Part shown: in pieces, positions 11,603 to 23,869 of the stretch | How positions within the stretch are numbered: the first letter of the stretch is position 1 | How the letters are laid out: every line of letters starts with the position of its first letter | Assembly (NCBI GenBank): GCA_000277445.1 | Contig: AJWJ01000140.1 | Location: forward strand, 1-46,629 | Length of the DNA: 46,629 bases | Source: Polysphondylium violaceum | Lineage: Eukaryota; Evosea; Eumycetozoa; Dictyosteliales; Dictyosteliaceae | Reading direction: 5' to 3' | Position numbers and translations under genes: made by a program | Notes under the pieces: model-generated | What the model was told of the DNA's origin: nothing | The model's database searches: none | Seen by the model: the letters and a program-made list of their open reading frames with translations, nothing else

Positions 11603-14600
11603 ATGAATCAACATTGTGTGTGCATATTGCACTCTTGTTATCAAGAGGTGTTTTCCACTATTTCTATATTTGAAAAAAATAGTGGGATAAAATTTAGTGA
11701 TGTAAAACAATCAGATGCTAAATCATCTGACTTTATCTATAAAGAGGGTGTGTTGATAAAGAATAGTGATGATACTATTAGTCAGAGTATTAGAGTGGTA
11801 TTATCATTCCCTTCTAATCAAACTAGTGGTGAAACGAGTATCAATACATCACGTGTACTTGATACATTTAAACCTTCATTGGTGATTCTTGTTGGTACTT
11901 GTTCAGGTTACAAATACAATAAAACATCAATATCCAAAGGTGATATTATTGTAGCTGAATCTGCATTTGATTATCAAACTGGCAATAATACAAATAATGG
12001 CCCAGAGTTTTCATTAAACCTAGTAGAATCAAAGAAATCATTTATAGACACCTTGAAATTACTTGACCACAACAAATCAGATTGGAAAAGTTATCCTTCC
12101 ATTGAACTCTCTACAACATATAAAAGAGAATGGTTATTAAGAGCATTCTTTGAATATCAAGATCATAAAGACAATTTAGAGAATTCTGTTTGGTTAAATA
12201 ATGAAGGCTTTGATATTAAAAAGTCAATTCCTCGAAATACTATTGTACAAAAAATGTTTGGTAAGCAATATAATAAAGAAAAAGATGAATTAGTTAAAGA
12301 ATGTGTATTAGAAGAAGACGAGAATGGTTTCCCAATAATTTCAGATAGAGGTATTGAAAAAGTGGATTCCCTTATAAATAGGTATGGTGATTATCCATTC
12401 AACTTATTTACACAAATAAATCCAAATATTCATTTTGGTCAATTTGGATGTGGATCTGCAAAAGAGCAGAAATATGAAGTTGTTAGTAAACAGAGAATTA
12501 GTGTAGCATTTAAACAATGTAGAGAAAAGGCTATTGATACCATTGCTATAGATAGAGATACCCATCCTTTCTATTTAGTTGCAAAAAACTATAAAGACAT
12601 CTCTTTTATTTCAGTTAAATCAGTTTTGGATTATGCAGATGGTGATACAAGCCAAAATAATAATTACATCGACTATTGTAATCAATTATCATCTTCATTT
12701 GCATTACACTTAACTAGATCACATTCCTTTAAGATGAAAAAAGTACAATTAAGTAAGTATTAAAAATATTACCTTTTTATTCATAACATACTTATAAAAT
12801 CTATTGTTAAATTATCATTATTAGTATACAATACTATACCTTCACTCCCGATGAATTCTATTGATAGAATTAATTCGGATAATAAAAACTACATTCAGTC
12901 TATTTTGGATAGCTTTATATCAAAACCAAACTCAGTTACAATCTCATCATTAATCTCTGGAATGGGTGGTGTAGGTAAAAGTACATTGGCAAAACAATTT
13001 GCGTTATATTGTATTAAAAATGAATTGTACCAATACATATTTTGGATACGCGGTGAAACAAATGAAACTTTATTGGAAAGCTATAAAGAAGTACTTCAAC
13101 ATTTAAAAGTTGAGATTATAAATCAAGATAATATAACAATATTTTCATCAACTATACAACAATTAAAAGGTACTTGTCTTTTAATTTATGATAATATTGA
13201 AGATACTACATTGATAGAAAAGGTTCCTCAAGGTGCAAATATCAATATTCTTATAACAACAAGATCTCAAGGAATCGGTAATGGATCAGTTTTAATTCCT
13301 CTTGATTTATTAAATCACAATGAGTGTAGATCTCTATTCAAGTTATGGAGACAAAATATCTCAGATGCTCATATCACTCTATTATCAGAACTATTACAAC
13401 GTCTCCCATTGGCAATTTCACATTGCCTTGCTTTTATGGACCAAGAAGGTATAAAAGAAGATCAATATATCAAAGAGTTTCAAATGTTTAAGGAAATTCA
13501 AGTAATTGGAGATGATAGCTTTGAAAACCCATATGAAAGACTCATTGGTAAAACTATTACGATGGCCATTGGTAAAATGAAAAATAAACAAGATATAGAA
13601 TCAAGAGCAACAACATTATTACATTTTATGGCATTTTTAAATCCTGATCAAATTCATTCAAAAGTGTTGGAAATAATACTAAAAGGGAAGGATGATCGTA
13701 TTAATCCTGTTGTCAATATATTAAAGAAATTTTCTTTAATTTCTATTGATGGTGAAGTTAGTGTCGATCATAATTATATAATTTCAATTCATAGAGTAGT
13801 TCAAAGATCAATATTAGTTCTACTAAAACAAAGCTCTACAAATGGTAATAACTTGGTTTACAATAATTTATCACAAATCAACAACCAAATTAGTAATTAT
13901 TTTTATTCAACAAATTCAGGTAATAGAAATAGTTTAGTCGATTGTAACAACTTAAGCAATATAAATGTACATTTAACCAATATTCAAACAATTATACAAA
14001 AGATAAATTATTTACCTCATCAGCAAACCCTAGAATTAACCAGCAAACTTCTACATTCTCAAATCACAATGCAATGCGATCATCTTAGATATCTACTATT
14101 AAACTCTAGTATAAGTCAATCAGTAATAGAAAATTTATTCCAAGAATCAAATATAGATAAAAATAATATTTCAGAATTGGTAGAGTGTACTTTTCAACTT
14201 ATCAATCAAAATCAACTATTAACTCAAGGAATAGATATAAAAGTAGCTCTAAACAAATTTTTAAAAGTTATTTCAGCTGAAAAATCCATTGATAAAGATA
14301 GATGTAATACAATTTTAATGTTTATAATATTATCTCTTGGAAAGATTGGTCCTTTCCTTGATCGAGATCTTGAACTTTTAAATCAAATATCAACAATAAG
14401 ACTTTCAATAATCAATCAATTATTATTTTGTTTACCAAAATTAGTTTTAAAATTTTCTCACCTTGAATGTATGTTAACCAGTTTAAACATGACAAATAAT
14501 CATTTTAAAATTGTAATAGAGCATTTGGTTCAATTAAATTCCAAAGTTAAAGGGATTGGTCCTTTAAGCATAAATTTAATTTTCAAATCATTTAGATCAT

Positions 14601-16792
14601 TAGATGTTTCAATTTTCAATTTTGCTTTTTACTTGCTAAATGAAAATACCAAAGATGAAGATTTACACGAGATTTTATCAATTCTTTTCGATATGAAATT
14701 TAAACACTGTGATAATCAGATTCAAAATATTACCAATCAAGCTAAACATTTATTTGATCAAATTCAATCTATCATCAACACCAAACAATTTACAAATGAA
14801 AATATGAGTGGGTATGATACACCTGAAATACTATCAAATCTATCAACCTCAGTGAAAACATACCAATTTAATGATGATCAAATTCAATATATTATCATTT
14901 TCACAGGACAATTGATTAATGAAAATTTTAATGGTCAAGATATATCTAAAATCATATCAACAATATCAAAACTAATAACTAAATATAAATTTAATAATGA
15001 TCAAATTCAAAATATTATCAATTACACAATACTATTGATTAATGAAAAAATGAATGGTTATGACATATCTAGAATCATATCAACATTATCAGAACAAATA
15101 ACTAAAAACCAATTAAATAATGACCAAATTCATAATATTATCAATTACACAAAACAATTGATTAATGAAAAAATGAATTGTGATGAAATATCTTTTATCT
15201 TATCAAATTTTATAATGAAATTTAAAAATACAAATGAAAGCCAACCCCATGATATGATCGCCAATCAATTACATGAAAATTTGAATGATTTGAATTTACC
15301 ATCCATAAAATTGATAAATTCTTTCATAGTAAATGAAAATCAATGGAACCATGACCAAATTAATTTTAGCAAAGAATTATTGGATAAAGATGATAAAATT
15401 TTATCATCTCTATCAAAACTTAAAATCGATTTTCAAGTTAATAATGATGAATTACAAAATATTATTAATCTCTCCAAACAATTAATTAATGAAAATATGG
15501 ATATTAATGACAGAGTATCAATTATATCAACATTAATAGAACTAATTACTAAAAATCAACTAAATAATGATCAGATTCAAAATATTATCAATCAAACTAA
15601 ACAATTAATTCATGAAAATATGTCTAGTCGTTGTGTTTTATCGATTCTATTAACATTATATCAAAAAAAAAACAAAAATCAATTTGACAATGAACAAATT
15701 CAAAGAATTATCAACCATACTAAACAACTTATTAATGGACAAATGGATAGTTCTGACATAACCAAAATAATATCAGCAATATCAGATCAAATTACCAAAT
15801 ATCAATTTAATAATTATAAAATTCAAATTGTTATCAATCACACAAAACAATTAATCAATCTAAATGCAAATGATTATCATAACATTGAATCAATTATATC
15901 AAATTTAACAGAACAAATATCCCAAGATGAATTTAAATTCGAAGAATGCCTCAAGAACGATATGATTTTAAACATTTGTTTCTATTTAAATTTTAAAGAG
16001 AGTTTAAAGAAACTATCCTTTGTTTATTGTAATAACCCTTTGGCATTTGAACAGAGTTATATTTGCTTTTTGTCATTACACCCAATTCTTGAACCAAATC
16101 AATTTTTAAAGTTTTTAGAAATCATGATTGCTTGTGCCTCTGAAGACAGAAACTATATTTTTGCAAAATTCATAACAGAGCATTGGGAATGGAACGAAAA
16201 TATTAATGCACAAACAATAAATATAGCAAAAGATAAACTATTATCTCTGCAAGAAGAAAACTGTTGTTTAAAGAATTATGTCCATAAGTTTAAAGAAAAT
16301 GATGAAGATGAAGATAAAGATTTGACAAGAGTATTACTAGCTAAATTAAATGATTTTAAAGATCAAGATTATGATTTCAAAATTTTATCCAGACAATTCT
16401 CACTCCATTCCAAACTCTTTAATGGATCAATTATAGCATCATTTAAAAAAATCAAAAATTATTTAAATGAACAGCAAAATTTTCAATATTTAATTTTCCA
16501 ATCACTCTTTACATTCTATGATGATCAATTGGAATTAATTTGTAAAATAATAGGGATATTAAAGAATTTCAAACAAGAATATTTTTGTTGTAATCTTCAT
16601 ATAGCAAACAATATCCAAAGATTATATTATTTTAATTTTAAATTTACAAATTTTGGGACTAATGAAAACAATTTTTTACAAGTACTTTATTCACAACTAA
16701 CTGATATTGACAACAATAGTAAACCTGAATGGATGAAAACTGTTTTATTCAATACATTTAATCCTAAAATTAAATTCAATGCAAATATATAA
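11603..16792 (+). CDS. NLR-like protein, copy 1: PNP-like domain + NB-ARC + 41-residue repeats
   Basis: Two exons (11603-12752, 12825-16792; 72-bp intron, phase 1) encode about 1705 residues. Residues 1-378 are a nucleoside-phosphorylase superfamily domain: GTCSGYK (98-104) matches the GICxG turn, then GDIIVAESAFDYQTG (113-127), and VLDYADGD (341-348) holds the family's late aspartate. Residues 172-262 are an insertion that ends in a winged-helix-like segment. The NB-ARC ATPase follows: P-loop GMGGVGKST at 429-437, Walker B LLIYD at about 502-506, ITTRS at about 527-531, RLPLAIS near 576-582 and an MHD-like SIHRVVQ at about 704-710. After a helical linker come about eight repeats of 41 residues, then a conserved C-terminal domain. 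The plan matches STAND/NLR receptors: effector, switch, sensor. Such proteins oligomerise on ligand binding and activate the effector. The ligand and the biological role here are unknown. The protein is intact with no frameshift. Confidence 0.88.
14868..15930 (+). repeat. Array of 123-bp repeats coding 41-residue helical units (copy 1)
   Basis: About eight units, several degenerate. A typical unit reads NNDQIQNIINYTKQLINE, then a turn, then DISxIISxLSEQITK, suggesting two helices. Two clean neighbouring units (starting near 14991 and 15114) are 123 bp apart. A unit near 15230-15430 is strongly diverged, and units near 15640 and 15830 have lost several consensus positions. This is the probable sensor part. 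Confidence 0.85.
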
Positions 16793-17075
16793 ATAAAATA
16801 AGAAATATATTATTTTTAAAATATCCAAAAACTTTTGTTTTATTATTAATAATTGGGGATCTTAATCAATTACTATTTTGTCGATTGAAAAGTAAAACTA
16901 CTTTTTATAAAATGGGGAAAATCTTATCCTTTACTACGCCTATAGAGCTCTTTGATTGTTTTATAGAGTCTTTTTTTTTTTTGTATAATTAAAAGGGGTA
17001 TGGATAATAATATTGTGAATACTCTCTATATTTATCCTGTATCTATTTACATCTCTCTGTGCTATTTGATAAAAA
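16793..17075. other. Convergent 3' flanks of NLR copy 1 and 7tmk1
   Basis: A 283-bp AT-rich gap between convergent genes, with a 12-base T-run at 16971-16982 that would act in 3' end regions. No gene seen. The flank does not match the 3' flanks shared by copies 2 and 3. Confidence 0.5.
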
Positions 17076-19268
17076 TTAATCACCAATATATTGAACCTCT
17101 TGAGAACCAAATAGCTCATTTTCATCATCAGAGCTTGCCATACCAATAGCAGAGACAGAGATGCTGGTGGATGGAAGATTTGAATTTAAAAATGCTGATG
17201 ATGCCGACATTTTCATACTGTTGTTATTGTTGCTTGGCGATGGCATATTTACTTCCAAAAACTCTAAAATGAAGCCAAATGATGGTCTTTCTTCTGGGAT
17301 TGCTTTCCAACACATTTGAGCTAAATTCACCAATGGTTGCCATAGAGGACTAGCTAGATTAGTTGGAATGGGTGGTCTATAATTTTCATAAGCAGCCAAA
17401 TGTGCCATTTTCAAAGGTTGTAGATTTTGATTTGGTTGTTCACCAGAGATGATACACCACACCAAAATACCAAACGAATAAACGTCTGCTTTGGGAGTAT
17501 ACAACTCACCAATGAATACCTCTGGTGCTTGGAAAGGGAGGAAACCGACCGATGCAGTCATTTCAAAACCTTGTTCACGAGAGAGACCAAAATCGGCCAC
17601 CTTGGCAGTCGAGAAGGACTCATCCAACAAAATATTCTTTGTCGAGAGATCTCTGTGTAGAATGGGATTTGGTTTCCAATCGTGGAGGTAAAACATACCC
17701 TTTGCAATATCCAAACATATCTTCCATGCAAACTCTGGTTTGTTTACAAATAAAAAGTAACGATCTTGAATCAAACGATCCAAACTACCGCCACCCATAT
17801 ACTCCGTGACAATGCAATTTACATTGGCCTCTGAACAAACCCCAAGGAATTGCAAGACGTTTGGATGTCTCATTAAACTGAGGATGGCAACCTCTTTCAA
17901 AAACACATTTTCCTCTGTATTATCTGTATTTCTAAAAGAATTTCTATGAAGTACTTTAATGGCAACCACTGCTCCTTTCCAAGTGGCCTTTCTAACCTCT
18001 CCAAAATAACCTTCACCTATAATTTGTCCAAATTTAAATTCATTATATCTAATATAAAATGCAGACAATTGTAAAGCAGTCGATGCACCTTCACCACTAG
18101 TTGAAATTGATTCTCTACCGAATAAACTCGTATATTCCTCTGTTATATTATTAATTAAATTATTAATATTCTATCTCTCTTTCTTTCCTACAATATTAAA
18201 TACATACGGAAATTTGTTAATAATGGCAAGAATTCAGATCTAGCTTTAAGTAAACTAGTATCATTGCCACAGGTTCTAAATAAGAAAGGACCATATAAAA
18301 ATGCATAGACTATATTTGCTAGACCAAGAAAACAAAAACCAAAATCGACATTTAAGATTTTAAACAAATAACCAATAGCACCTACAAAATTGATTCCAAT
18401 TAAAAAGCCTAACCAAATTCTACCAGTGACTCTAATAATTGATTTTCTAATGGTTATAAATAAAACAACTGAATAAATAAGAAATAATGCAAAACTAGTT
18501 CCAAATCTTGTATATGCATCTTGATTTAACATAAATAATTGACATTCATAGGTTGTCTTACAAGTTGGATTATCAAATACTGATGCCAACTATATTATTT
18601 ATATTTTAAATATTAATATACTACTAAACAAATACTATTACTACTAAAGTAATTCACCAACTAATACATACCGATGTAATTGTAATGATTAAATAAAATA
18701 TTGTACATATATAAAAAGATCTTCTTGCAGAGAATTTATCATCCTCTTTGCCATAGAGAAATATTAGTACCCAATTGTCGGTTATAATATGACCAGACGA
18801 GACAATGATGACTGCAGTTGGATAGGCCATAGAGGTTGGTGGTAAAAAGAGTAATAGTAAACCTTCAAATGCCAACCACAGACTAACAAACAATGTATAC
18901 TTGAAATAAGTGGAATTGATAACGATGGGATGATCAACACGAATACCAAAATTCTTATCCCACGGATCATCCTGTATATTGATCGATGTATATCTATTAC
19001 CACTACTAGTAGTGATTGGTGTCGATGGTGACATTTCTCTAGACGATGTATTCAAACTGCTTTTCTGTAGATACGAATAACTTCTCTGTAGTCTAAAAAA
19101 TAGATACAATGCTGAAAATATGTATCCCAATGCCATACAATCTACCAACACATTAAACACAACTGAAGAATCTCCATCTCCAATTATATTATAACTTGTA
19201 GTAAATAAAGCTTGACAAAAAGAACATGAAAAATCTGTTCTTTCAACTCCTGCTTGACATACTCCCAT
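17076..19268 (-). CDS. 7tmk1: Seven-transmembrane receptor fused to a TKL protein kinase
   Basis: Three exons (19268-18672, 18589-18208, 18139-17076) give about 680 residues. Residues 1-327 hold about seven hydrophobic helices, starting after a Cys-rich lumenal start (VCQAGVERTDFSCSFCQALF) and broken by a polar Ser/Thr loop (NTSSREMSPSTP). The kinase runs from about 360 to 615: glycine loop GEGYFGEV, VAIKVL lysine, catalytic HRDLSTKN, DFGLS, APE with FQAPEVF, and DVYSFGILVW. The tyrosine-kinase-like group fits. The tail is Ser/Asn-rich and ends in an acidic segment. The order is the same as the dictyostelid seven-transmembrane kinase 7tmk1, a receptor with its own cytosolic kinase. It should signal from a cell membrane; the ligand is unknown. 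All catalytic residues look intact. Confidence 0.85.
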
Positions 19269-20872
19269 TCTATATGAAATAACAATATATTAATATACTA
19301 CTCCGACTATTCTTTGTACTGTTTCTATTCCTCTAGCTACATACTTTACTACTAATAACACAGTAATAATGTTACTGATATTCTATCTATCTATCTTGGA
19401 ATGCTGGTGTGAGATAGAGGTGGGAGGGGAATGTGAGTGAAAGGTTGTTAGTATAATATCCAAATGTTGTTTTGGATATAATACCTAATACCTATGCACC
19501 TATACTGTGTATTTCTTTATTAACTCTTCTCCTAAAACAAATTTAGAAAAAAAAAAAAAAAAAACTAAAAACTTTCTCCTAAAATCAAAATATCAAAGCC
19601 TGTGAGTTGTGTGGAAATAAAAGGTTAATAAGAATGAAGAAAACAATCAATATGAAAAACAGAAACAGTATGTAGTAGTTGGAGTGGTGTGTTATGTCTA
19701 TTAATATCTATGAAAAACTAAACAAAGAGCAACACCAAAATCTTATTTTGACAATTCTCTTATCCCTCCTATTTTTGATGGTGTGCGTGTGAGTTCAGTT
19801 GTGTAAGTGTTGTGAATGAGTGGGGAGTGTGGATGAAGAGGAGGGATGTAAGTTTCTCTCTCTCTTTCTCTCTTCTAATCTTTTCTATTCTGTCGCGCTG
19901 TATGACTGTATATGTAAATGCATTCACAAACCCACACCTACAGGGTAAAAAAAAATTGAAAAAACTGTGTGATGATCAGATGTGCTTTGCTGGTATTTAT
20001 TTTATTTATATTTGGCTTACAAAAATTTTATCGGGGTGATTGAATATCTTTTTATGATTGTGTGTGTTATGTTTGATTGACTTTATGTTTTTAATGTGAT
20101 TAAGTGATAATGCACTCATTACAGTGTGTGTTTAAAAAAATAAAAAAATAAAACTCCTCTTGGAAATTAAGGAAAACATCTTTCACCACACACACAAATA
20201 CAAAAATGTATAAATATTTACCTATCCTAATATAAATAGAAATGATTGATGCTTCTATTGGTGAATAAATGATGTACTCTTACAATGATAAAACAAAAAG
20301 GATTATGTATCATACAATATTAATATTTTTACAGAGATGGTGATAAAGTGTATGAGAATATATTTTTGATAAAAGACCAAGAATTGATTGTGTGTGAGTG
20401 ATAGGAAAAAAGAAAAACAACACTATTATTCACTTCCTAGGAAATGGTGATGAGATGATTTTCTACTTGCCTGGTTTCCATTAGGAAAAAGTCACCACAC
20501 CTCATTGCTTATTTTTCAAAAACATTTCGCGAGATATTTTCTTTTGAAAAAAAATAAAAAAAAATAAAATAAAAATTATAACCCCCATGGTTGGTGTGTG
20601 GCGCTTTTGGCCCCAACCGAGTCTTGATATGATAAGATACGAAATCTTGAAAAAAACATCGAGAGTGTGTTGTCGATTCCTAAAAGATTGTTCATTTCTT
20701 TGAAAAATGTATGGCGTTGATTTTTACATGTAAAAAGAAAAAGAGATAATCAGTCAGTTTTTTTGTGTACTTTTTGGGTAATTTATTTATAAAATGAAAA
20801 TTAAAATTTAAAAGAGACGACGAGTGAGATATATATAAAGATATAATGATGAAAATAAATAAATAAGACAAT
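19269..20872. other. 1.6-kb gap without a supported gene
   Basis: The longest stretch of the first half with no coding call. It contains the 7tmk1 promoter side and the 3' flank of NOG1. Features: an A-run at 19544-19564, CT-repeats at 19851-19876, a region with many GTGTG/CACAC strings, and a possible short hairpin at 20588-20617 (GGTTGG and CCAACC arms). One 75-codon open frame at 19812-20039 shows no family likeness. A noncoding RNA or a long regulatory region is possible but not shown. Confidence 0.45.
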
Positions 20873-23210
20873 TTATCTTCTTTCATTTGTACCACCACTT
20901 CTTTTACCAGAGAATAAATGTTTTGGCATTAAATTTGGAATATGATGATCACCTTCACCTTTGTAACCTTGCTTGTTTCTCTTTCTGGCGTGGACCTTTT
21001 GTAATTTTTCGGCCAACACTTTTTGAGCGAGATCGTGGAAACCTTCACCAGGAACAGGGGCAACGGTTCTTGAACGTGAACGGGATTGAGAACGATTTTG
21101 AGAGATACCTCTTTCGACTGAAGTGCTTCTCTCTTCGGAACGGTCTCTCTTTCTGCCTTGACGAGACTTGGATCTGGATTTGGAACGAACGTCCTCGAGA
21201 ATGTCGTCGAGTTCTTCTTGTTCGACACCCATTCTACGGAGATTAGAGGACATTTGGTCGGCGGTGAAACCTTTGGCGGTACGAGGGAGCTTGGGTTTGC
21301 TAGAGTCGTTGATGAGATGGTTGACCTTGAGTTCATGCTTCTTGTTGTCAATCTCTTCATAGAGGGCTTCTTCTTCAGAGTCGAGATCAGAGTCTTCTTG
21401 TTGAGGATTGTTTTTGAGTTCTTCGAGGAAGGCTTCTTCTTCCATCTCGAGCTCTTCGAGTTTGGCCAAAATGTCGGGATCGATGAAATCGGCAATGTTC
21501 TTACCGTCAATGATTTCGGGAATGATGTCAAACTTCCAATCATCGTCACGGAGCATGTATTTCTTCTTCCAGGCGTTGACGTCAAAGATGGGGATAATAC
21601 CTTTGGCGTATTGTTCGTCGTGTTCGGCTTCTTCGAGGACTTCCATCATGGCGGGGGTGAGTTTGGTCTTCTTGACATCCTCTCCATCCTCTTCCATCTC
21701 TGCTCTCTTCATAGCAGCAGCGACAGCTGGAGGAATGATTGGTGCACGAACCTTTTTGTCTCTTGGTGCTGGTGTGGCGAGATGAAGTCTGTGGATTTCT
21801 TTTTCAACCTTGTTTGATTTGAGTTTCTTTTCAATTCTTTCTTCTGATAAAAGATTGCAAGCAGTGTCTTTTACTTTACTAATACCCTCTTCAGTGAGTG
21901 CAGACATTGGTACAATTTGTGTGCCACCAATACCACCTCTAGCTGGATCAGCCAATGATTGAATTAAACTCCAATCTTCTTCTGGTACTTCTTCTGGTTT
22001 TCTAACATCAATCTTATTTAATACAACTACCAATGGTTTATTTAAAAATAATGCTTTAATACTAAAGAATAAATCAACCTAAAGATTATCAATATATATT
22101 AGTATTAGATCTATTTTATGTGAACTACTCCTACTACTACACTACTAGTAATACTACTTACTTGTTGTTTAATTGTATAACCACATCTTTCAGAGATATC
22201 AACTAAAAATAATACACATGAATGAAGATGAGCTAAAGCGGTAATAGATTGCATTTCAATGGTGTTTCTTTCATCTAATGGATGATCGAGAATACCTGGT
22301 GTATCGATTACTTGCCAAACGTCATATTTATAATCAGTGTGACCAACAAATAATGATTTAGTTGTAAAGGCATATGGTTGAACATCTACATTTGCTCTGG
22401 TGAGTCTATTCATAAAACTAGATTTACCAACATTTGGATAACCAGTCAACATAATAGTACGTGTATTTGGATCAATAGATGGTAAACGAGCAAGATGTTG
22501 TCTAACTTGTTCTAAATATTGTAAACTTGGTCCTTGTTTTAACATTAAAGTACACATTCTAAAATTTTACATTGTAACATTAGTATACATATATCTATAT
22601 CCTATCTCATCTCATCACTATATAATAACATACCTTCCCAAAGCTGCTCTTTTTAATTGTTTACAACGGTATAAAGAGTCACCATATTTTAATAATCTGA
22701 GATAATCTTTGGATAAATTATCGATTAAATTTCTAGCTGTGTTTAATTGACCCAAAGCAAGTTTATAATGATCTTTATCATATAATACATTTATAAGATC
22801 TGCATAAAATGGATGGATATCCTATTGATTGTTATTGTTGTTGATTAGTATTTACGATCGATCACATAGAGAGGGTACTAAAAAAAAAAAAAAGGAAAAA
22901 AATAAAAAAAAATAAAAAAAAAAAACCGAAGAAACCGAAAGATAGAAATAGGAGTGATAAAATAGTGATCACACAAATGTAATATACGTACATCTAATAA
23001 TGGGAAATCATTGATAATTTGTGATAACTTTTCATGATAGCTAAAAGATGTATATTTGACTTTTCTAATATAAAATGAACGAATACGACCAATAGCGTAT
23101 TGTTTGTGAATTTCAGTTGGTGTTTTTCTTTGAGTCTTTGATAAAACAACATCAATGAAATCTCTTGATGTTGGTACAACTGTAATCTTTTTGAAATTAT
23201 AAAGAACCAT
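20873..23210 (-). CDS. nog1: Nucleolar GTP-binding protein 1 (NOG1)
   Basis: Four exons (23210-22992, 22821-22634, 22558-22162, 22078-20873) give about 669 residues, the normal size for NOG1 (about 630-680). The N-terminal helical domain ([54 protein letters not shown]) is characteristic. The GTPase has G1 GYPNVGKSS near 175-183, the [10 protein letters not shown] switch, DTPG, and NKID as G4. The C-terminal region is charged with an SR-rich stretch ([17 protein letters not shown]) and ends in [17 protein letters not shown], the conserved NOG1 tail. NOG1 acts in nucleolar and cytoplasmic 60S ribosome assembly. The first intron is longer than usual here (170 bp) and contains a poly-A tract. 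The 3' two thirds of the gene have higher GC than the surroundings, as expected for a highly expressed housekeeping gene. Confidence 0.95.
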
Positions 23211-23869
23211 TTTGTTTTATATATATGTATTATTCAATTTCAAATTTAAATGAAATAGTTGATGTCTGTGTGTTTGTGTTGTGAGAGTGACTATAATTAA
23301 ATAGAGTTGTTAGGAGGATTGAGGAGGTATTACTAATATAATAAATAATTGATTCAACAAAAAAGATATTTGATGTGTATTATATATTTATACAAGAGTC
23401 CTAATCAAAAAAGGAGCAAAAAAATTTTGAAAAAAAAGACGCGAGTGGCGAAAAAAAAAAAAAAAAAATTAGAAAAAAAAAAACTAAAAAATTCAAAAAA
23501 ACGAAACCACTTTTTTTCTCAATTTTTTGCTCATACAAATATCATACAAATATTTTGTAAAATAAAATAAAGGATAATCAGACATACACAGAATAATATT
23601 CCTTTAAAATATAATATATTTCAGTGTTTTTCGAAAAAACAGATAAAAGAGTGGAAATATCATTGTAAATATTGAGTCAGGGTGTGTAGTTGTGTTTTTG
23701 CACAATATGATTAAATTTCATTTATTTTAATTTTTTTTGATTTTTTTCATTTTTGTTTTGTCAGAAGACGAATCTTTTTTGTTTTTCAATTTAGGGGGGT
23801 TTATTATCTTGAGATATATATCAACATTACAATACTAAATATAATAATACTCTATAATATAATATAATA
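23211..23869. promoter_or_regulatory. Divergent promoter region, NOG1 and amidohydrolase
   Basis: A 659-bp head-to-head gap. It has long A-runs (about 23451-23490) and T-runs near 23730-23760, and TATA-like AT stretches immediately before the plus-strand start. No gene and no specific binding site are recognised. Confidence 0.5.

Noticed and set aside
19812-20039. 75-codon plus-strand open frame
   Set aside because: Composition follows the local CT- and GT-rich DNA and no motif is seen.
20929-21817. Overlapping open frames on both strands within NOG1
   Set aside because: Shadows of the GC-richer NOG1 exon; they lack conserved motifs.
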